A stretch of 64,000 bases of DNA from Chitinophagaceae bacterium (GCA_024707305.1 JANPZZ010000001.1:1-64000), one strand, 5' to 3'; positions 1 through 9,672 are shown, counted from the stretch's first letter. Numbers and translations are program-made. The notes: generated by a model from the letters alone, not told the origin.

Positions 1-96
1 TGATTATTTCACTCGAACTGACCAGTGATTTCACTGGCAACTGACCACCCTGTGTTTTTGATATATCAAATCTGTTTTTATGAGTGGTTAAAGTTA

Positions 97-832
97 TTAT
101 TTTTTTATTTGCTTTTTTCTCAAGGATTCCCCCTTTAATTCTATTCTATGTGCACCTGATGTAATCCTGTCCATGATGGCGTCAGCGAGGGTCGGTTCTC
201 CGATTGCTTCATGCCATTTTGCAATGGGTAGCTGTGAGACAAGCATTGTAGATCTTTCTGCATAACGGTCTTCAAGTATTTGCAATAACGCCAGTCTTGT
301 ATTCTGATCCAAGGGCTGAAGACCGAAGTCATCCAGGATCAGAAGGGCTACTTTTCCGAACTGGTTCAGGAGTTTTACAAAGCTTCCATCCATTCTTGCC
401 AGCATGATTTTTTTCGCTCAACCGGTTCATATTGGCATAATACACTTTATGTCCCATCATACAGGCTTGATTTCCCAGTGCACAGGCCAAAAAGCTTTTT
501 CCCGATCCGGTAGGCCCCGTGATAAGAATGTTCTCTGTACGCTGCAGGAAAGTACAATCTGAGAGGGTTTGTATTTGTTCAGGATAAAGATTTCTGGAAG
601 TGCTGCACCGGATATCTTCCAGTGTGCTGTTAAAGCGGATCTTACTGAGTTTTAGAAGCATTGTCGTTTTTTGATGACTCTTCAATTGAAGTTCTGCCTG
701 CGTGAGCTGTGCAAGCAGCGTGTGGCTGTCTGGCTGATTATGTGCAGCCAGAGACAGTACCCCTTCATAATGTTTTGCCATTCCACTTAGCTTCAGTTCC
801 TGGAGTTCTTTGAGTGTTGCTGTTGTATTCAT
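97..832 (-). CDS. istB: IstB-type AAA+ helper ATPase of IS21 element (frame broken)
   Basis: IstB is the ATP-dependent target-selection helper of IS21 transposition. The start chosen is the ATG at 832, just after istA. The first part reaches a Walker A motif (GPTGSGKS); the second part holds the Walker B block LLILDDFG followed by LQPLD, both typical of IstB. The two parts lie in different frames, joined at about 411-417 in a run of seven A (minus strand). Six A would give one continuous protein of about 244 residues, and the total length is one base over a multiple of three. Either a sequencing error, a real mutation, or transcriptional slippage on the A7 run is possible. Confidence 0.85.
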
Positions 833-857
833 TGTGTTTAAGTTTTTGAGTGAGTAA

Positions 858-2423
858 TTAATGATTATAAGCATCCGGGCCGCGAAGGTTCTCATGTTGG
901 ATCACAGGCACTGAGAACTCAAAAGGGAGTTGATGATCCAGGCCATTTTTTAAAACGTTTTCAAGCGTACGGCAGGTTACCTGCTCCAGATGACTTAATC
1001 GCTTGCAGGCAGATTCCAGTCGCTCATGACCATAATTTTTTTTAAGTCGTTTGAACGCCTGCCACATAGCGTAGGTATGTTGGACATAATGCGCTCTGCC
1101 GATCATTTTCTCCACTATTGTCCTTGCATTCAGGCCCACCTGCGTGGCTTCGGTTAGAAAATCAGAACCATCGTAACCCCTGGATTCCAAAACATGTTGA
1201 TGATTTAAAGGCATGTGAGCTTTCAGAGTGGTGTTCCCGTATTTGCGATAGCTTCTTTTGTGCATCGCCACCCTGCTTGTGCCATCATATATTTCAACAT
1301 CATCGGTACTGTAAACCAGTTTTAATTTCTTTCCAATCAGCTTAAAAGGAACGCTATAGCTATGCCGGTCTTCGCCAATGATTACATGATAATTTTTCCC
1401 AACCTTGCTCCATGTACTTTTTTTGAGCTGATAGCCTTGGGCAGGCAGCGGCTTCATCTGTGTGATCTCATCCTGCAGGAACCGCATGCGCCGGGAGTAG
1501 GTTTTGCCTTGTAGCAATTGATCGTTGTTTATCTCCAGTTGTGCAGCGATGGCATGATTGAGCTCTTCAAGACTGTAAAAGGTCTGGTGGCGAAGCGGCG
1601 CATAAATTCTTAGATAACAAACGTTAACAGCGGATTCCACACTGGCCTTATCTCTTGGCTTGGCAACACGAGCTGCCATTGCAGTAGTTCCGTAATAGGC
1701 AGCCAGGTATTCCATGGCTTCTGTAAACTCCGGTGTATACCGGTCCGGACGAACAACAGCACTTTTAAGATTGTCGCATTTAATTACATGAGGAACAGCA
1801 CCCAGATAGTGGATCGCTTTTACCAATCCCGCAATGAAGTCGGACTGTTTTTGGCTGGGTAAAGCAATAGCATGCATAAAATGACTGTAAGTCATAGCAC
1901 TCACCAGCACTTCACAGTTGATCAACTCGCCAGTCTCGCGGTCGATATAATGAAGCTTGTCTCCTGCAAAATCCACCTGCAATACTTCTCCCGGAATATG
2001 AATCATTCGCATCACTGCATCGCTATGCCCGTTGTTCTCAGAAAGCAAACAGCAAAAACGGGTGTAGCGGTAACCATCAGGAAAATCTTTCAAATACTCC
2101 TGCCATAAAAGTTGTTTGGTTACACCGGTTCTGGAAAGCTCCTTCAAAAAATAAGGCAATAAAGAGGTAAAATCTTTCCTTCGCTTCTCATCACATTGAA
2201 CAGCAGTAGGCGGCTTGCTTTTAACGAGCAATGAAAGTTCAACTTCACTATGTTCCAATAGCTGGGTAAAAGAGATTCCTGTCAGCAAAAACTTGTCTCG
2301 GTAATCTTTCACCGTATTGCGGGACATGTTCATCAGACCCGCAATTTTGCTGATGCTTGTGCCTCTGGAAAGATGTTCTAAAACCTGTTTGATCTGATAC
2401 ATGCTTTTAGGTTGATTTGCCAT
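858..2423 (-). CDS. istA: IstA transposase, IS21 family
   Basis: DDE transposase of the IS21 element, about 521 residues from the ATG at 2423; an upstream in-frame ATG at 2459 is less likely. The N-terminus has a helix-turn-helix (ISKIAGLMNMSRNTVKDY). The integrase core contains the first acidic residue in the segment VLQVDFAGDKL, then a second Asp in VIKCDNLKSAV and the ASVESAVN stretch with the catalytic Glu, followed by the C-terminal Mu-transposase-like domain. Its stop lies 25 bases upstream of istB, so the two are probably co-transcribed. The frame is intact. Confidence 0.93.
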   Translation of the reverse strand: MANQPKSMYQIKQVLEHLSRGTSISKIAGLMNMSRNTVKDYRDKFLLTGISFTQLLEHSEVELSLLVKSKPPTAVQCDEKRRKDFTSLLPYFLKELSRTGVTKQLLWQEYLKDFPDGYRYTRFCCLLSENNGHSDAVMRMIHIPGEVLQVDFAGDKLHYIDRETGELINCEVLVSAMTYSHFMHAIALPSQKQSDFIAGLVKAIHYLGAVPHVIKCDNLKSAVVRPDRYTPEFTEAMEYLAAYYGTTAMAARVAKPRDKASVESAVNVCYLRIYAPLRHQTFYSLEELNHAIAAQLEINNDQLLQGKTYSRRMRFLQDEITQMKPLPAQGYQLKKSTWSKVGKNYHVIIGEDRHSYSVPFKLIGKKLKLVYSTDDVEIYDGTSRVAMHKRSYRKYGNTTLKAHMPLNHQHVLESRGYDGSDFLTEATQVGLNARTIVEKMIGRAHYVQHTYAMWQAFKRLKKNYGHERLESACKRLSHLEQVTCRTLENVLKNGLDHQLPFEFSVPVIQHENLRGPDAYNH

Positions 2424-2642
2424 AACGATGTTTTGATATTTGAAGCAAAGCACCGTCATGAAATCTCAAAAAACAGATCAGAAAACCTTACAAAACAGGG
2501 TGGTCAGTTCACAGTGAAATTATCCTTCCATTAATACCGGCATCCCTGGTCAGTTGACCGTGAAATCCCTGGTCAGTTGACTGTGAAATGGGGTGGTTAG
2601 TTCAGAGTGAAACAGGATGGTCAGTTGGGTGTGAAATACTCA

Positions 2643-4269
2643 TTTTTTGTGTCTGATAGTTCCAGAAAAGATTTTTTAAAAAATATGCACATGGTGGAGT
2701 TGATCATCATAGACACCCAGCAACTGCAATACGGGAATGAACTTTTGCAACTCACGGTACTGGGCGGTATCCGGTTGGAAGGGCTGGACAGAATACGGGT
2801 AACGATCAAGGTGGAAGTGAAGGGATCGCCAAGACCACCGTTCCGCCATACGGTAGATTTATACAACGATACCCAGTTGGAAAAGTTCATCCGCAAATGT
2901 GCCGAGAAACTGGAAACCGGCACGCTGGTCATTGCAGCCTCATTATCGGAACTGACGGAGAAGTTAGAGCAGTACCGGCTGGAACAGATCAAACAGCAGG
3001 GCGATAATAACAAGCCCAAAATAAAACCGCTCACTGCAGCAGAGAGAGAAGCGGCATTAAACTATTTACAACTATCCAATTATTAGAGCAAACAAAAATT
3101 GACATTGGGAAATCAGGCGTAGTAGGAGAAGAAAACAACCGGCTGTTGATGTATATCGTTTATACGTACCGCAAAGCTGCAACACCCCTGCACATTATCT
3201 GCCTGGCAAGCAGCGGTACCGGTAAAACACATTTGCAGGAAAAGGTGGGCGAGCTGATACCGGAAGAAGATAAGATAGAGATCACCACGCTGAGCGAAAA
3301 TGCTTTTTACTACTTCGGTCAACGGGAATTAAAACACAAGCTGATATTGATAGAAGACCTGGACGGTGCGGAAAATGTACTTTATCCTTTGAGAGAACTC
3401 ATGAGCAAGCGAAGGATCAGTAAAACGATAGCGATCAAGAATAAAACCGGAGAAACCAAAACGATCCACCTGATCGTGGAAGGCCCGGTAGCGGTGAGTG
3501 GTTGTACGACAAGGGAAAGCATTTATGAGGATAATGCAAACCGTTCCTTCCTGCTATACCTTGATGAAAGTAAAGACCAGGACAATGCAGTAATGGATTA
3601 TCAACGAAAACTACGGGCAGGCAAAATAGATACTGCCGCAGAGAATAGCATCAAAGAATTATTTAAAAACTGCCAGCGGTATTAGAACCAATCAGAGTGC
3701 TCAATCCCTATGCAGAGTATTTAACCATACCGGAAGAAGTGCTGAAGCCAAGAAGAAGCAACGAGCATTATTTACTGGCGATAGAAGCGATTGCATTTTA
3801 CAATCAATACCAACGGGAAAAGAAAGCAGATGATAACGGAGAAATGTTCATTGAGGTGCAGGTAGAAGATATTGCCGAAGCCAACGAACTTTTAAAAGAT
3901 ATTTTACTCAGAAAGAGTGATGAACTGACCGGGCAGTGCCGGGATTATTTACAGCACATCAGTGAATACTTACAGGAGAACCAACTAACAAAGTTTACGA
4001 ATAGAGAAATCCGCAAGCACCTGAAACTGGAGCCTACCAAACAGAAACGGTTTACCAAAGTGCTTTTAGAAAGTTACTACATCAAAAGAGTGCAAGGCAC
4101 AAAAGCCAAGGGTTATGAATACGGGATCGTCAGTCCTGATGAATACAACCAGCTTCAAAGCAAGATAGCAAGTGTTCTGGCCGCAAACCTGGAAAAGATA
4201 AAGCAACTCACTGCGCCAAAGGAGACCCGAAAGAAGCTCCCTCAAAATGCGTTATCAGCGGTGCAATAG
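2643..4269 (+). CDS. P-loop/primase-like protein of a mobile element, frame broken twice, 5' end cut by IS21
   Basis: Three adjacent open stretches (to 3086, 3146-3685, 3697-4269) rejoin into one protein if one base is restored near 3079 (LQLSN to LLEQT) and one near 3680 (NCQR to VLEPI). The middle part has a Walker A motif (SSGTGKTH, about 3212-3231) and a Walker B-like LILIEDLDG. The C-terminal part looks like a winged-helix region. I recall similar proteins in Bacteroidota mobile elements annotated as DNA primase or CHC2/Toprim proteins, but no zinc or Toprim motif is visible here; such an N-terminal part may lie beyond the IS21 insertion, whose tip ends at 2642. The first usable ATGs are 2685 and 2691. 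It is followed by two recombinase genes, suggesting one element. Confidence 0.6.
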
Positions 4270-4366
4270 TGCAGCGTGGTGCAAAAGCGATACTGCACTA
4301 CTGAAATAGAGTACCACAAAGGATTTTACAGCGTGGTTCACCCGGAATCTAAAAAAGGTATGCTGT

Positions 4367-5377
4367 ATGAAAAAATTATCCCTCACCCATCCTTATTTTG
4401 AATTTATCGAACGGAGTTTTAAGGAATGGCTGGACATACTCGGCTACAGCGCACAGGCCGTATATCAACTGCCTAACCATATCCGGGAGTTGCTGCATTA
4501 CCTGGAGCAAAATAAGATTACGCATATCCGGCAACTGGAAGTCGGTCATATCCGAAAATACTATGCGCAGTTAAAACACCGCAGTAATCAAAAGCACAGC
4601 GGTGGCCTGAGTAACGCGTACCTGAATAAACATTTACAGGCGTTATATAAGTTCAGCGATTATTTAAGGCAGAGCGGCAAGATCCTGCTGCCGGCATTAA
4701 GCATCGACTGGGAGCCGGACGACAGCCAGGAGATCACCGTACTCAGTCCTGAAGAAATCAAATTGTTATACAAAGCCACCGAGGGCTTTAATGAAGGAAA
4801 CTTGCTGGAGCCGTTCAATGCAAGAGACCGGGCGATCCTGACGATCTATTACGGTTGTGGCCTGCGAAGAAACGAAGGCTATCACCTGAACCTGTCGGAT
4901 GTAAACTTTGACCGAAGGATTTTAAGAGTAAGAAAAGGCAAGAACTATAAAGAGCGGTTAGTGCCGTTCAATAAAACCAATGCGAATTATTTGCAGGAGT
5001 ATGTGTATGACTGGCGGCCACTGATCGTAAGGGATAAAAAGGACGATGCTTTTTTGATCAGCCAGCGGGGTGTACGAATGGATACCCAAAGCATGGCCCT
5101 GCGGTTAAAACTATTGCAGCAGCGGACGGATAGCTTTGGGTTACGGGAAAAGAATGTAAGGCTGCATGTGCTGCGTCATTCTATTGCCACGCATCTGTTG
5201 CAAAACGGGATGGAGCTCGATAAGATCGCCCGGTTCTTAGGCCACAGCAGCCTGGAAAGTACGCAGATCTATACTCACTTAGTCAGTAATGATGAAGGCG
5301 GCAAAGTGTTACCAGCCCAGCGATACAGCAATATACCGAAATACGAACCTGAGCAATTACATGAAGATGAAAGCTAA
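4367..5377 (+). CDS. Tyrosine recombinase (XerC/D-type integrase)
   Basis: Site-specific recombinase of 336 residues. It has an N-terminal SAM-like core-binding domain and a C-terminal catalytic domain with the expected residues: Arg in CGLRRNEGYHL, HxxR in HVLRHSIATHL, His in FLGHSSLESTQ and the nucleophile Tyr in IYTHLV. The frame is intact. It overlaps the start of the second recombinase, so the pair is probably translated together. With the primase-like gene upstream and the toxin-antitoxin pair downstream, it probably moves or resolves the element. Confidence 0.9.
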   Translation: MKKLSLTHPYFEFIERSFKEWLDILGYSAQAVYQLPNHIRELLHYLEQNKITHIRQLEVGHIRKYYAQLKHRSNQKHSGGLSNAYLNKHLQALYKFSDYLRQSGKILLPALSIDWEPDDSQEITVLSPEEIKLLYKATEGFNEGNLLEPFNARDRAILTIYYGCGLRRNEGYHLNLSDVNFDRRILRVRKGKNYKERLVPFNKTNANYLQEYVYDWRPLIVRDKKDDAFLISQRGVRMDTQSMALRLKLLQQRTDSFGLREKNVRLHVLRHSIATHLLQNGMELDKIARFLGHSSLESTQIYTHLVSNDEGGKVLPAQRYSNIPKYEPEQLHEDES

Positions 5378-6375
5378 ACTACATTTAGGCAAAACGGCGA
5401 CCAGCCGCAGCCGGAAAAAGAAACCGGTGGAAGAGGTGAGCAAGCAAAGCGACGTCCATCAGCCGGACGATTTTATAAACTACCTGCTAGGGAAAGGGTA
5501 CAGCAGCAGTACGGCGGCCAGCTTTTACAGTGATGTGCGGAAGTTCAAAGCCTGGCTGGAAAAAGAGGGCATGGAGATCGAAAACGTAAACTACAATGAT
5601 GTGACGAGTTACCTGCAAAGCTTTGGCAATATTGCACAGCATACAAAAGGCTGTTACCTGCGGGGAGTAAAGCAATACTTTAATTTTTTGATACAGCGCG
5701 GCGAAAGAACGGATAACCCCGCGGCCTTTATACAGTTGAAAGGGCTGAAAAAGAAGAACGCTTTATGATCTGTTGAACCGGCAGGAACTGGATAAGCTTT
5801 ATAATAACTATAAATTACCCGATGAAAACAGTAGTGACAAAAATCAGAACTGGTTTAAAGTAAAACTGCTGGCGCACAAACGAAACAAAGTGATACTGGG
5901 GCTGATGCTGCTGCAGGCATTAGACACCAAAGATTTAAAACTGCTTAGCGTAAATGATGTAAAACTGCGGGAAGGAAAACTGTTTATTCCAGGTACCAGA
6001 AGAAGCAATGAAAGGGAACTGAAACTTGAATCCATGCAGATCCTGGATCTGATGGAATATTTACTGGCGACAAGGAAGGAACTTTTGCAACTGAGAGGTA
6101 AGGCAACCGATCAGCTTTTTATCAGTACGGGGACCAGTGAGCGGTTCAATAACCTGATGGTTTACTTGCTGAAGTATCTACAAAAAATCAACCCGAAAGT
6201 AACCTCTTCAAAGCAGCTCAAAGCATCGGTGATCGTACACTGGTTAAAGCTCTATAATCTGCGGCAAGTGCAGTACATGGCTGGTCACCGGTATGTGAGT
6301 TCAACGGAAGGTTTTTTGGTCAATGAGATGGATGGGTTGATCGAGGATATAGAGCGGTATCACCCGATTATATGA
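5361..6375 (+). CDS. Second, degenerate tyrosine recombinase (frame broken)
   Basis: Starts at ATG 5361 or 5367, inside the end of the first recombinase. The N-terminal half (to 5768) is a core-binding SAM-like domain (residues FINYLLGKGYSSSTAASFY). The second half (5773-6375) resembles a catalytic domain but lacks a clear Arg...HxxR set; it keeps MAGHRYVSSTEGF near the C-terminus, where GHxxxxxT is recognisable but the Tyr is displaced. The halves lie in different frames. Removing one T in the TTT at about 5762-5764 gives a continuous protein of about 335 residues. It may be an accessory subunit of a recombinase pair. Confidence 0.75.
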
Positions 6376-6414
6376 GTTTGCAACAGACGGAATAAAAAAG
6401 TAAATTTGTACAAA

Positions 6415-6645
6415 ATGAATTATATGGCAGCGCCTTCGTTAGACAGTGAGTTCAATCGGTACTGGTCGCTACTGACGCCGGTACAGAAAGAGTCTTTATT
6501 AAGCGTGATCAAATCTTTTGTTATTCCGCGTGAAAGGATCAGCCTTGAGCAATACAACAAGGAAATAGATGAGGCTGTAGCCAGGGTGGAAGCCGGAGAA
6601 TTTTACACGCAGGAAGAGGTCGAAAAGATGTCAAAGGAGTGGTAA
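6415..6645 (+). CDS. Type II antitoxin partner of the RelE/ParE toxin
   Basis: A 76-residue, Glu-rich small protein directly upstream of a RelE/ParE-fold toxin. The stop overlaps the toxin start (TAATG at 6643-6647), which is the standard translational coupling of toxin-antitoxin operons. ATG 6415 is chosen over TTG 6406; ATG 6424 is also possible. The C-terminal half (EIDEAVARVEAGEFYTQEEV) resembles antitoxin tails that wrap the toxin. Probably a cytoplasmic repressor of its own operon. Confidence 0.7.
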   Translation: MNYMAAPSLDSEFNRYWSLLTPVQKESLLSVIKSFVIPRERISLEQYNKEIDEAVARVEAGEFYTQEEVEKMSKEW

Positions 6646-6944
6646 TGAAGAAAAGGAAAATCAGGTGGGATAAACCGGCCCTCATTTATTTTAGTGAAGC
6701 CATCCGTTACATCCGTAAAGACTCTGCCCAAAATGCGGAAAAGGTAAAACAGGAAATACTGGCCAGGATCAGTGAGCTATCTGTTCGTCCGGAGAACCAT
6801 GCACCGGATAAATACAAACAAAACAATGCGGGCAATTACCGGGCTTTTGAGCTGCATCGCTACCGTGTTGCCTACCTGGTAAAAGATGAAGAAATTATTA
6901 TTGCCAGGGTCAGGCATACGAGCCAGGAACCACAGTCATACTAA
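6645..6944 (+). CDS. RelE/ParE-family toxin
   Basis: A 99-residue basic protein of the RelE/ParE plasmid-stabilisation fold. Family features visible are the N-terminal helix region (ALIYFSEAIRYIRKDSAQNA), the NYRAFELHRYRVAYLV strand pair with conserved Arg residues, and the C-terminal IIIARVRHTSQEP strand, where RelE/ParE proteins end. It may cleave mRNA at the ribosome (RelE-like) or poison gyrase (ParE-like); the sequence does not decide. Coupled to the antitoxin at 6415. Confidence 0.85.
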   Translation: MKKRKIRWDKPALIYFSEAIRYIRKDSAQNAEKVKQEILARISELSVRPENHAPDKYKQNNAGNYRAFELHRYRVAYLVKDEEIIIARVRHTSQEPQSY

Positions 6945-6957
6945 TCAGTTTATAGCT

Positions 6958-6998
6958 CCGCCGTTACGGCGGATTTTTATCCCCGCAATACTGCGGGG
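6958..6998 (+). terminator. Paired hairpins after the toxin gene
   Basis: CCGCCGTTACGGCGG (6958-6972) is a perfect hairpin followed by ATTTTTAT, fitting a rho-independent terminator of the toxin-antitoxin operon. A second perfect hairpin, CCCCGCAATACTGCGGGG, follows at 6981-6998. Confidence 0.65.
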
Positions 6999-7397
6999 GC
7001 AGGCAGACCAAATCCCGGCTACTACATCTATCAAAAAGTAACATCAATCAGCTAATCCCTGGCCTTTAAAGCAGGGTTACGGGCATCGCAAAAGATCAGT
7101 ACATGCCCGCCTGACCGGACGGGCAGGCCTGCCGCCGCCGATCATCGATAGTAACACAGATGAGCAGCAGTAACGGCGTTGGCTTGCATCCCGCTGATAT
7201 ACGATTGCACCAGCTTTAGTAGCTCCGATCAACGTTAGAATATAGGGATCATCTTCATAACAAACCCCGGCAGCCAACCCGGCAATCCTATATCACCGGG
7301 ACGCCGTTGCTTTATTTTTTAGATTTGTTAAGAGAAACAAAACGAGGTCACGGGTCAGTGACTGGCAAGATGTACAATTGTGGTACAATTGGAGTAA
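6999..7397. other. Non-coding stretch rich in short repeats
   Basis: No convincing gene. It holds a GC-rich inverted repeat (GCCCG...CGGGC, about 7103-7122), a GTCAC/GTGAC inverted pair near 7349-7364 and two direct copies of GTACAATTG around 7373-7392. Together with the palindrome at 7398-7422 it looks like a control or transfer-origin region for the gene at 7475. Confidence 0.4.
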
Positions 7398-7422
7398 TTT
7401 ACCGTAAATAACTTACGGTAAA
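7398..7422. promoter_or_regulatory. 25-bp perfect palindrome upstream of the GGRP/RHH gene
   Basis: TTTACCGTAA and TTACGGTAAA are perfect inverted arms around a 5-base spacer, 52 bases before the ATG at 7475. Two direct GTACAATTG repeats lie just upstream. The arrangement fits an operator for the small DNA-binding protein downstream, or a relaxosome/oriT site if that protein is MobC-like. Confidence 0.5.
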
Positions 7423-7474
7423 GGCCCTGCTTCCGGAGTCGCAGTGCCAGTGAAAGAAAGAAAAATGTGAGGAT

Positions 7475-7711
7475 ATGGAATCATCAAAAAAGAACCAGGG
7501 CGGCCGCCCGTCAGGAATCAAAGACAAGTATTTTAACCGCAAGGTGACGCTGTATTTATCGGATGAAGAGTACAGTCTTTTAAGCGAGTTTTTAAAGCAC
7601 GGTTGGCGGGATCACAACTACTCATCAGCAGCAAGATTTTTACTGTTACACGGCCTCAAAAAATGGGAGAAACGGGGCAAAAAAGAAGTCAGTTTACGGG
7701 GTGAATTTTAA
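7475..7711 (+). CDS. Small GGRP / ribbon-helix-helix DNA-binding protein (MobC-like)
   Basis: A 78-residue basic protein. The N-terminus has Lys residues and the motif GGRPSGIK, seen in MobC-type accessory and other plasmid/ICE DNA-binding proteins. A strand (RKVTLYLS) and two helices (DEEYSLLSEFLKHG, SSAARFLLLHGLKKW) follow, fitting a ribbon-helix-helix fold. No relaxase gene is present in the window, so mobilisation is only inferred. It may instead be an autoregulator acting on the palindrome at 7398-7422. Confidence 0.55.
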   Translation: MESSKKNQGGRPSGIKDKYFNRKVTLYLSDEEYSLLSEFLKHGWRDHNYSSAARFLLLHGLKKWEKRGKKEVSLRGEF

Positions 7712-7879
7712 AGAAAAAAAAGCCCTCCGGCCCCCCAATTAAGCACTTTAAAAAAGATCAAGAGGCAAGAGAAAATTTTTCTATTTTACGGCCTGTTTAG
7801 ACCCTAAGAAGCTCTTTGAATTTTTGTGTTGCGACCTTAGAAAAGGGTATGCCGGATTGAAAAAAATGGGCTAAGATTA

Positions 7880-8936
7880 TTTAGTCGGCGGTATGGAAAT
7901 GCCAGGAAGGGATCTAAACTCATCTTCATATCGCTACTCAATCAATGGCCAGGAAAAAACGCCTGAAATTGCTCCGAATATGACAACTGCTGAGTTTTGG
8001 CAATATGATGCCAGAATTGTGAGAAGGTGGAATGTGGATCCGTTGCCAAAAATTTATGAAAGTCCCTACGCGTGTTTCGGAAATAACCCTATATATTTAA
8101 TTGACCCTACAGGAGCAGACACAGTCAAGAGCAGAGATAACGCAAGAATAGGGGATGTTTTCAAAACTAAGAATGGAACCTATGTACATAAGGCGAAAGC
8201 TGGCTGGTTTGATGATAATGGAACAGCGGTTGCTTTTAAGAAACTAAAGCCAGCCACTTTTTTTTCAGCTGGTGCAGCGCATGATCCGGATAGAACTGGA
8301 TATGTAGGAGCCATTCTTAGTGATATGTCAAAGGCGGGTATCTCTAACCCCATAGATATTAATGCGCATGGCAGCAAAGGCTCTGATGTGTCATTTACTA
8401 TTGGACTCCTTTCTCAATACCCCTACAATGCTGTTAAATGGGATGAATTTAAGTACACAGATTATCATACAGGTGAGGAAACGAGTTTGCCAATTTACAA
8501 GGTTGATAAGAATTGGAAGATAACAAAATCCGGCAACGAAATCGCAGCGCAGATAAAAGCCTTAAGTATAGATGGGCAAATAAATTTATTTGGTTACAGT
8601 ACCGGATCGGTTATAATGGCGCAAACAGCTTTGTATTTGGCGAATGAAAAGAATATCAAAGTAGATAACCTAATACTATTGGGCACGACAATTCATAATA
8701 ATTCAGAGTTAATGAAGGCGCTGAATTCCAACCCCAATATTGGTAATGTTTGGAGAATAGACATATTAATGGATAACACATCGGCAGCTCACTTCCAACC
8801 ACTGTCCGTTGCTGCTGGATATGGAGTAATGGGTAATAAGCACCCACATTTTAAATATGCCTTTTGGCCAGATGCCAGCACTCATCGGATGAACTTATTT
8901 ACGAATGAGTTTAAAAAGAAAATGGGAATTAAATAG
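7880..8936 (+). CDS. Orphan Rhs C-terminal tip with alpha/beta-hydrolase (lipase-like) toxin domain
   Basis: No Rhs/YD repeats precede it: similarity begins at the end of the Rhs core (DYLVGGMEMPGR, matching the DYYPFGM point of the other copies). First ATG is 7893 (347 residues). Residues 1-75 are the Rhs core terminus (ARIVRRWNVDP, CFGNNPIYLIDPTGAD); the rest is the variable tip. The tip has a nucleophile elbow GYSTG (234-238), candidate Asp at 290 or 294 and a His motif HPHFK (317-321), giving a plausible Ser-Asp-His triad. A membrane-lipid or peptidoglycan-ester target is inferred from the fold only. As an orphan tip it is probably silent unless recombined onto a full-length Rhs protein. 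A putative immunity gene starts 5 bases downstream. Confidence 0.72.
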
Positions 8937-8941
8937 TTACA

Positions 8942-9310
8942 ATGCCAGGACTTTCAAAGCTTAAAGGAGCCGTTTTAAATTCATTAATAGCCATTGGCTG
9001 TTATTGTATCGTAATAGTATGCATTAGATATTTTAATTTGGAGGCTATCGATTATCATGCTGCTGATTTTATAATTAAAGGTATATGCGTTTTGTTGTAT
9101 TGTATTTTGTCAGAGCGAAAGAATGAGGGAAAGAGTATTCTGATCATTGGTTACTTGGTATTCATCTTCTTGTTTTCAGTAATTGCTGCGTATAAAGATT
9201 ACAAAATTGACCACAAATATTTTGGCATGGGTTTTTCTGCGCTTGGTATTTTTATTATAAACATCGTTATACTTTCACTTATAACATTTTTTCCTTTTTT
9301 GGGTGGTTAG
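8942..9310 (+). CDS. Putative membrane immunity protein for the hydrolase tip
   Basis: A 122-residue hydrophobic protein with about four membrane segments (around residues 10-28, 42-57, 66-83 and 95-117). It starts 5 bases after the toxin stop. A small gene immediately behind an Rhs tip is normally its immunity gene. A membrane location would fit protection against a hydrolase attacking lipids. The gene is AT-rich compared with the chromosomal genes, as imported immunity genes often are. No family recognised. Confidence 0.6.
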   Translation: MPGLSKLKGAVLNSLIAIGCYCIVIVCIRYFNLEAIDYHAADFIIKGICVLLYCILSERKNEGKSILIIGYLVFIFLFSVIAAYKDYKIDHKYFGMGFSALGIFIINIVILSLITFFPFLGG

Positions 9311-9447
9311 ATTTATTCATGTAAATGGGATAATGAATAAAAAATAGACGATGAATTTTTCAAAAGGAGTTAAAATTGTACATATCTGGTTTCGCGGTTC
9401 TTCGTAGTCTTCGAAACCTTTAATGAAAAATAAAATTATCGGGTAGT

Positions 9448-9472
9448 GATCCGAAGTTTGGAACTTCGGATC
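9448..9472. repeat. Perfect palindrome with 11-bp arms
   Basis: GATCCGAAGTT and AACTTCGGATC flank a 3-base loop. It lies between the immunity gene ending at 9310 and the XRE remnant at 9556. No T-run follows, so an operator or recombination remnant is as likely as a terminator. Confidence 0.5.
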
Positions 9473-9555
9473 GGCTTCAAAGAAGCTGTCATGTTCTCGT
9501 CAAACAGGTAACAAAGTAACTGTAAACAAAGTGTCGTTGAATAATCAATGATTTT

Positions 9556-9672
9556 CTACCCTGTCAGCTGCTTCTGCAAATCGGCTTTAAAGATAAGGGC
9601 ATCAATAAGCTCCTTAACGATTTTCTTTTTTATCGGAAGGAAGCTTTTCTATTTTGCGGAACCGTAGCAACG
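9556..9672 (-). pseudogene. XRE-family regulator remnant 1 (C-terminal part)
   Basis: Read on the minus strand, this stretch gives LLRFRKIEKLPSDK and then, after a frame change in an A-run, KIVKELIDALIFKADLQKQ and a stop at 9556-9558. That pattern resembles the C-terminal helix region of Bacteroidota Cro/CI-type repressors. No helix-turn-helix remains. It lies convergent to the toxin/immunity pair at 7893-9310, the same position held by XRE remnants behind the other cassettes. Confidence 0.5.

Larger units (their letters stand above)
1..2642 (-). mobile_element. IS21-family insertion sequence, complete
   Basis: The element carries istA and istB on the minus strand between related tips. The left tip starts TGATTATTTCACTCG and the right tip, read inward, starts TGAGTATTTCACACC. 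As is usual in IS21 elements the ends hold several copies of a roughly 20-bp transposase-binding repeat. Five copies of a GGTCAGTT...GTGAAAT motif lie at about 2500-2520, 2546-2566, 2569-2589, 2593-2613 and 2617-2637, and two inverted copies lie at 8-25 and 30-49. The window begins exactly at the left tip, so flanking DNA and a target duplication cannot be checked. The right tip abuts the primase-like gene. Confidence 0.85.

Noticed and set aside
7077-7277. Minus-strand open frame of 66 codons
   Set aside because: Falls in the repeat-rich control region with hairpins; coding character absent.
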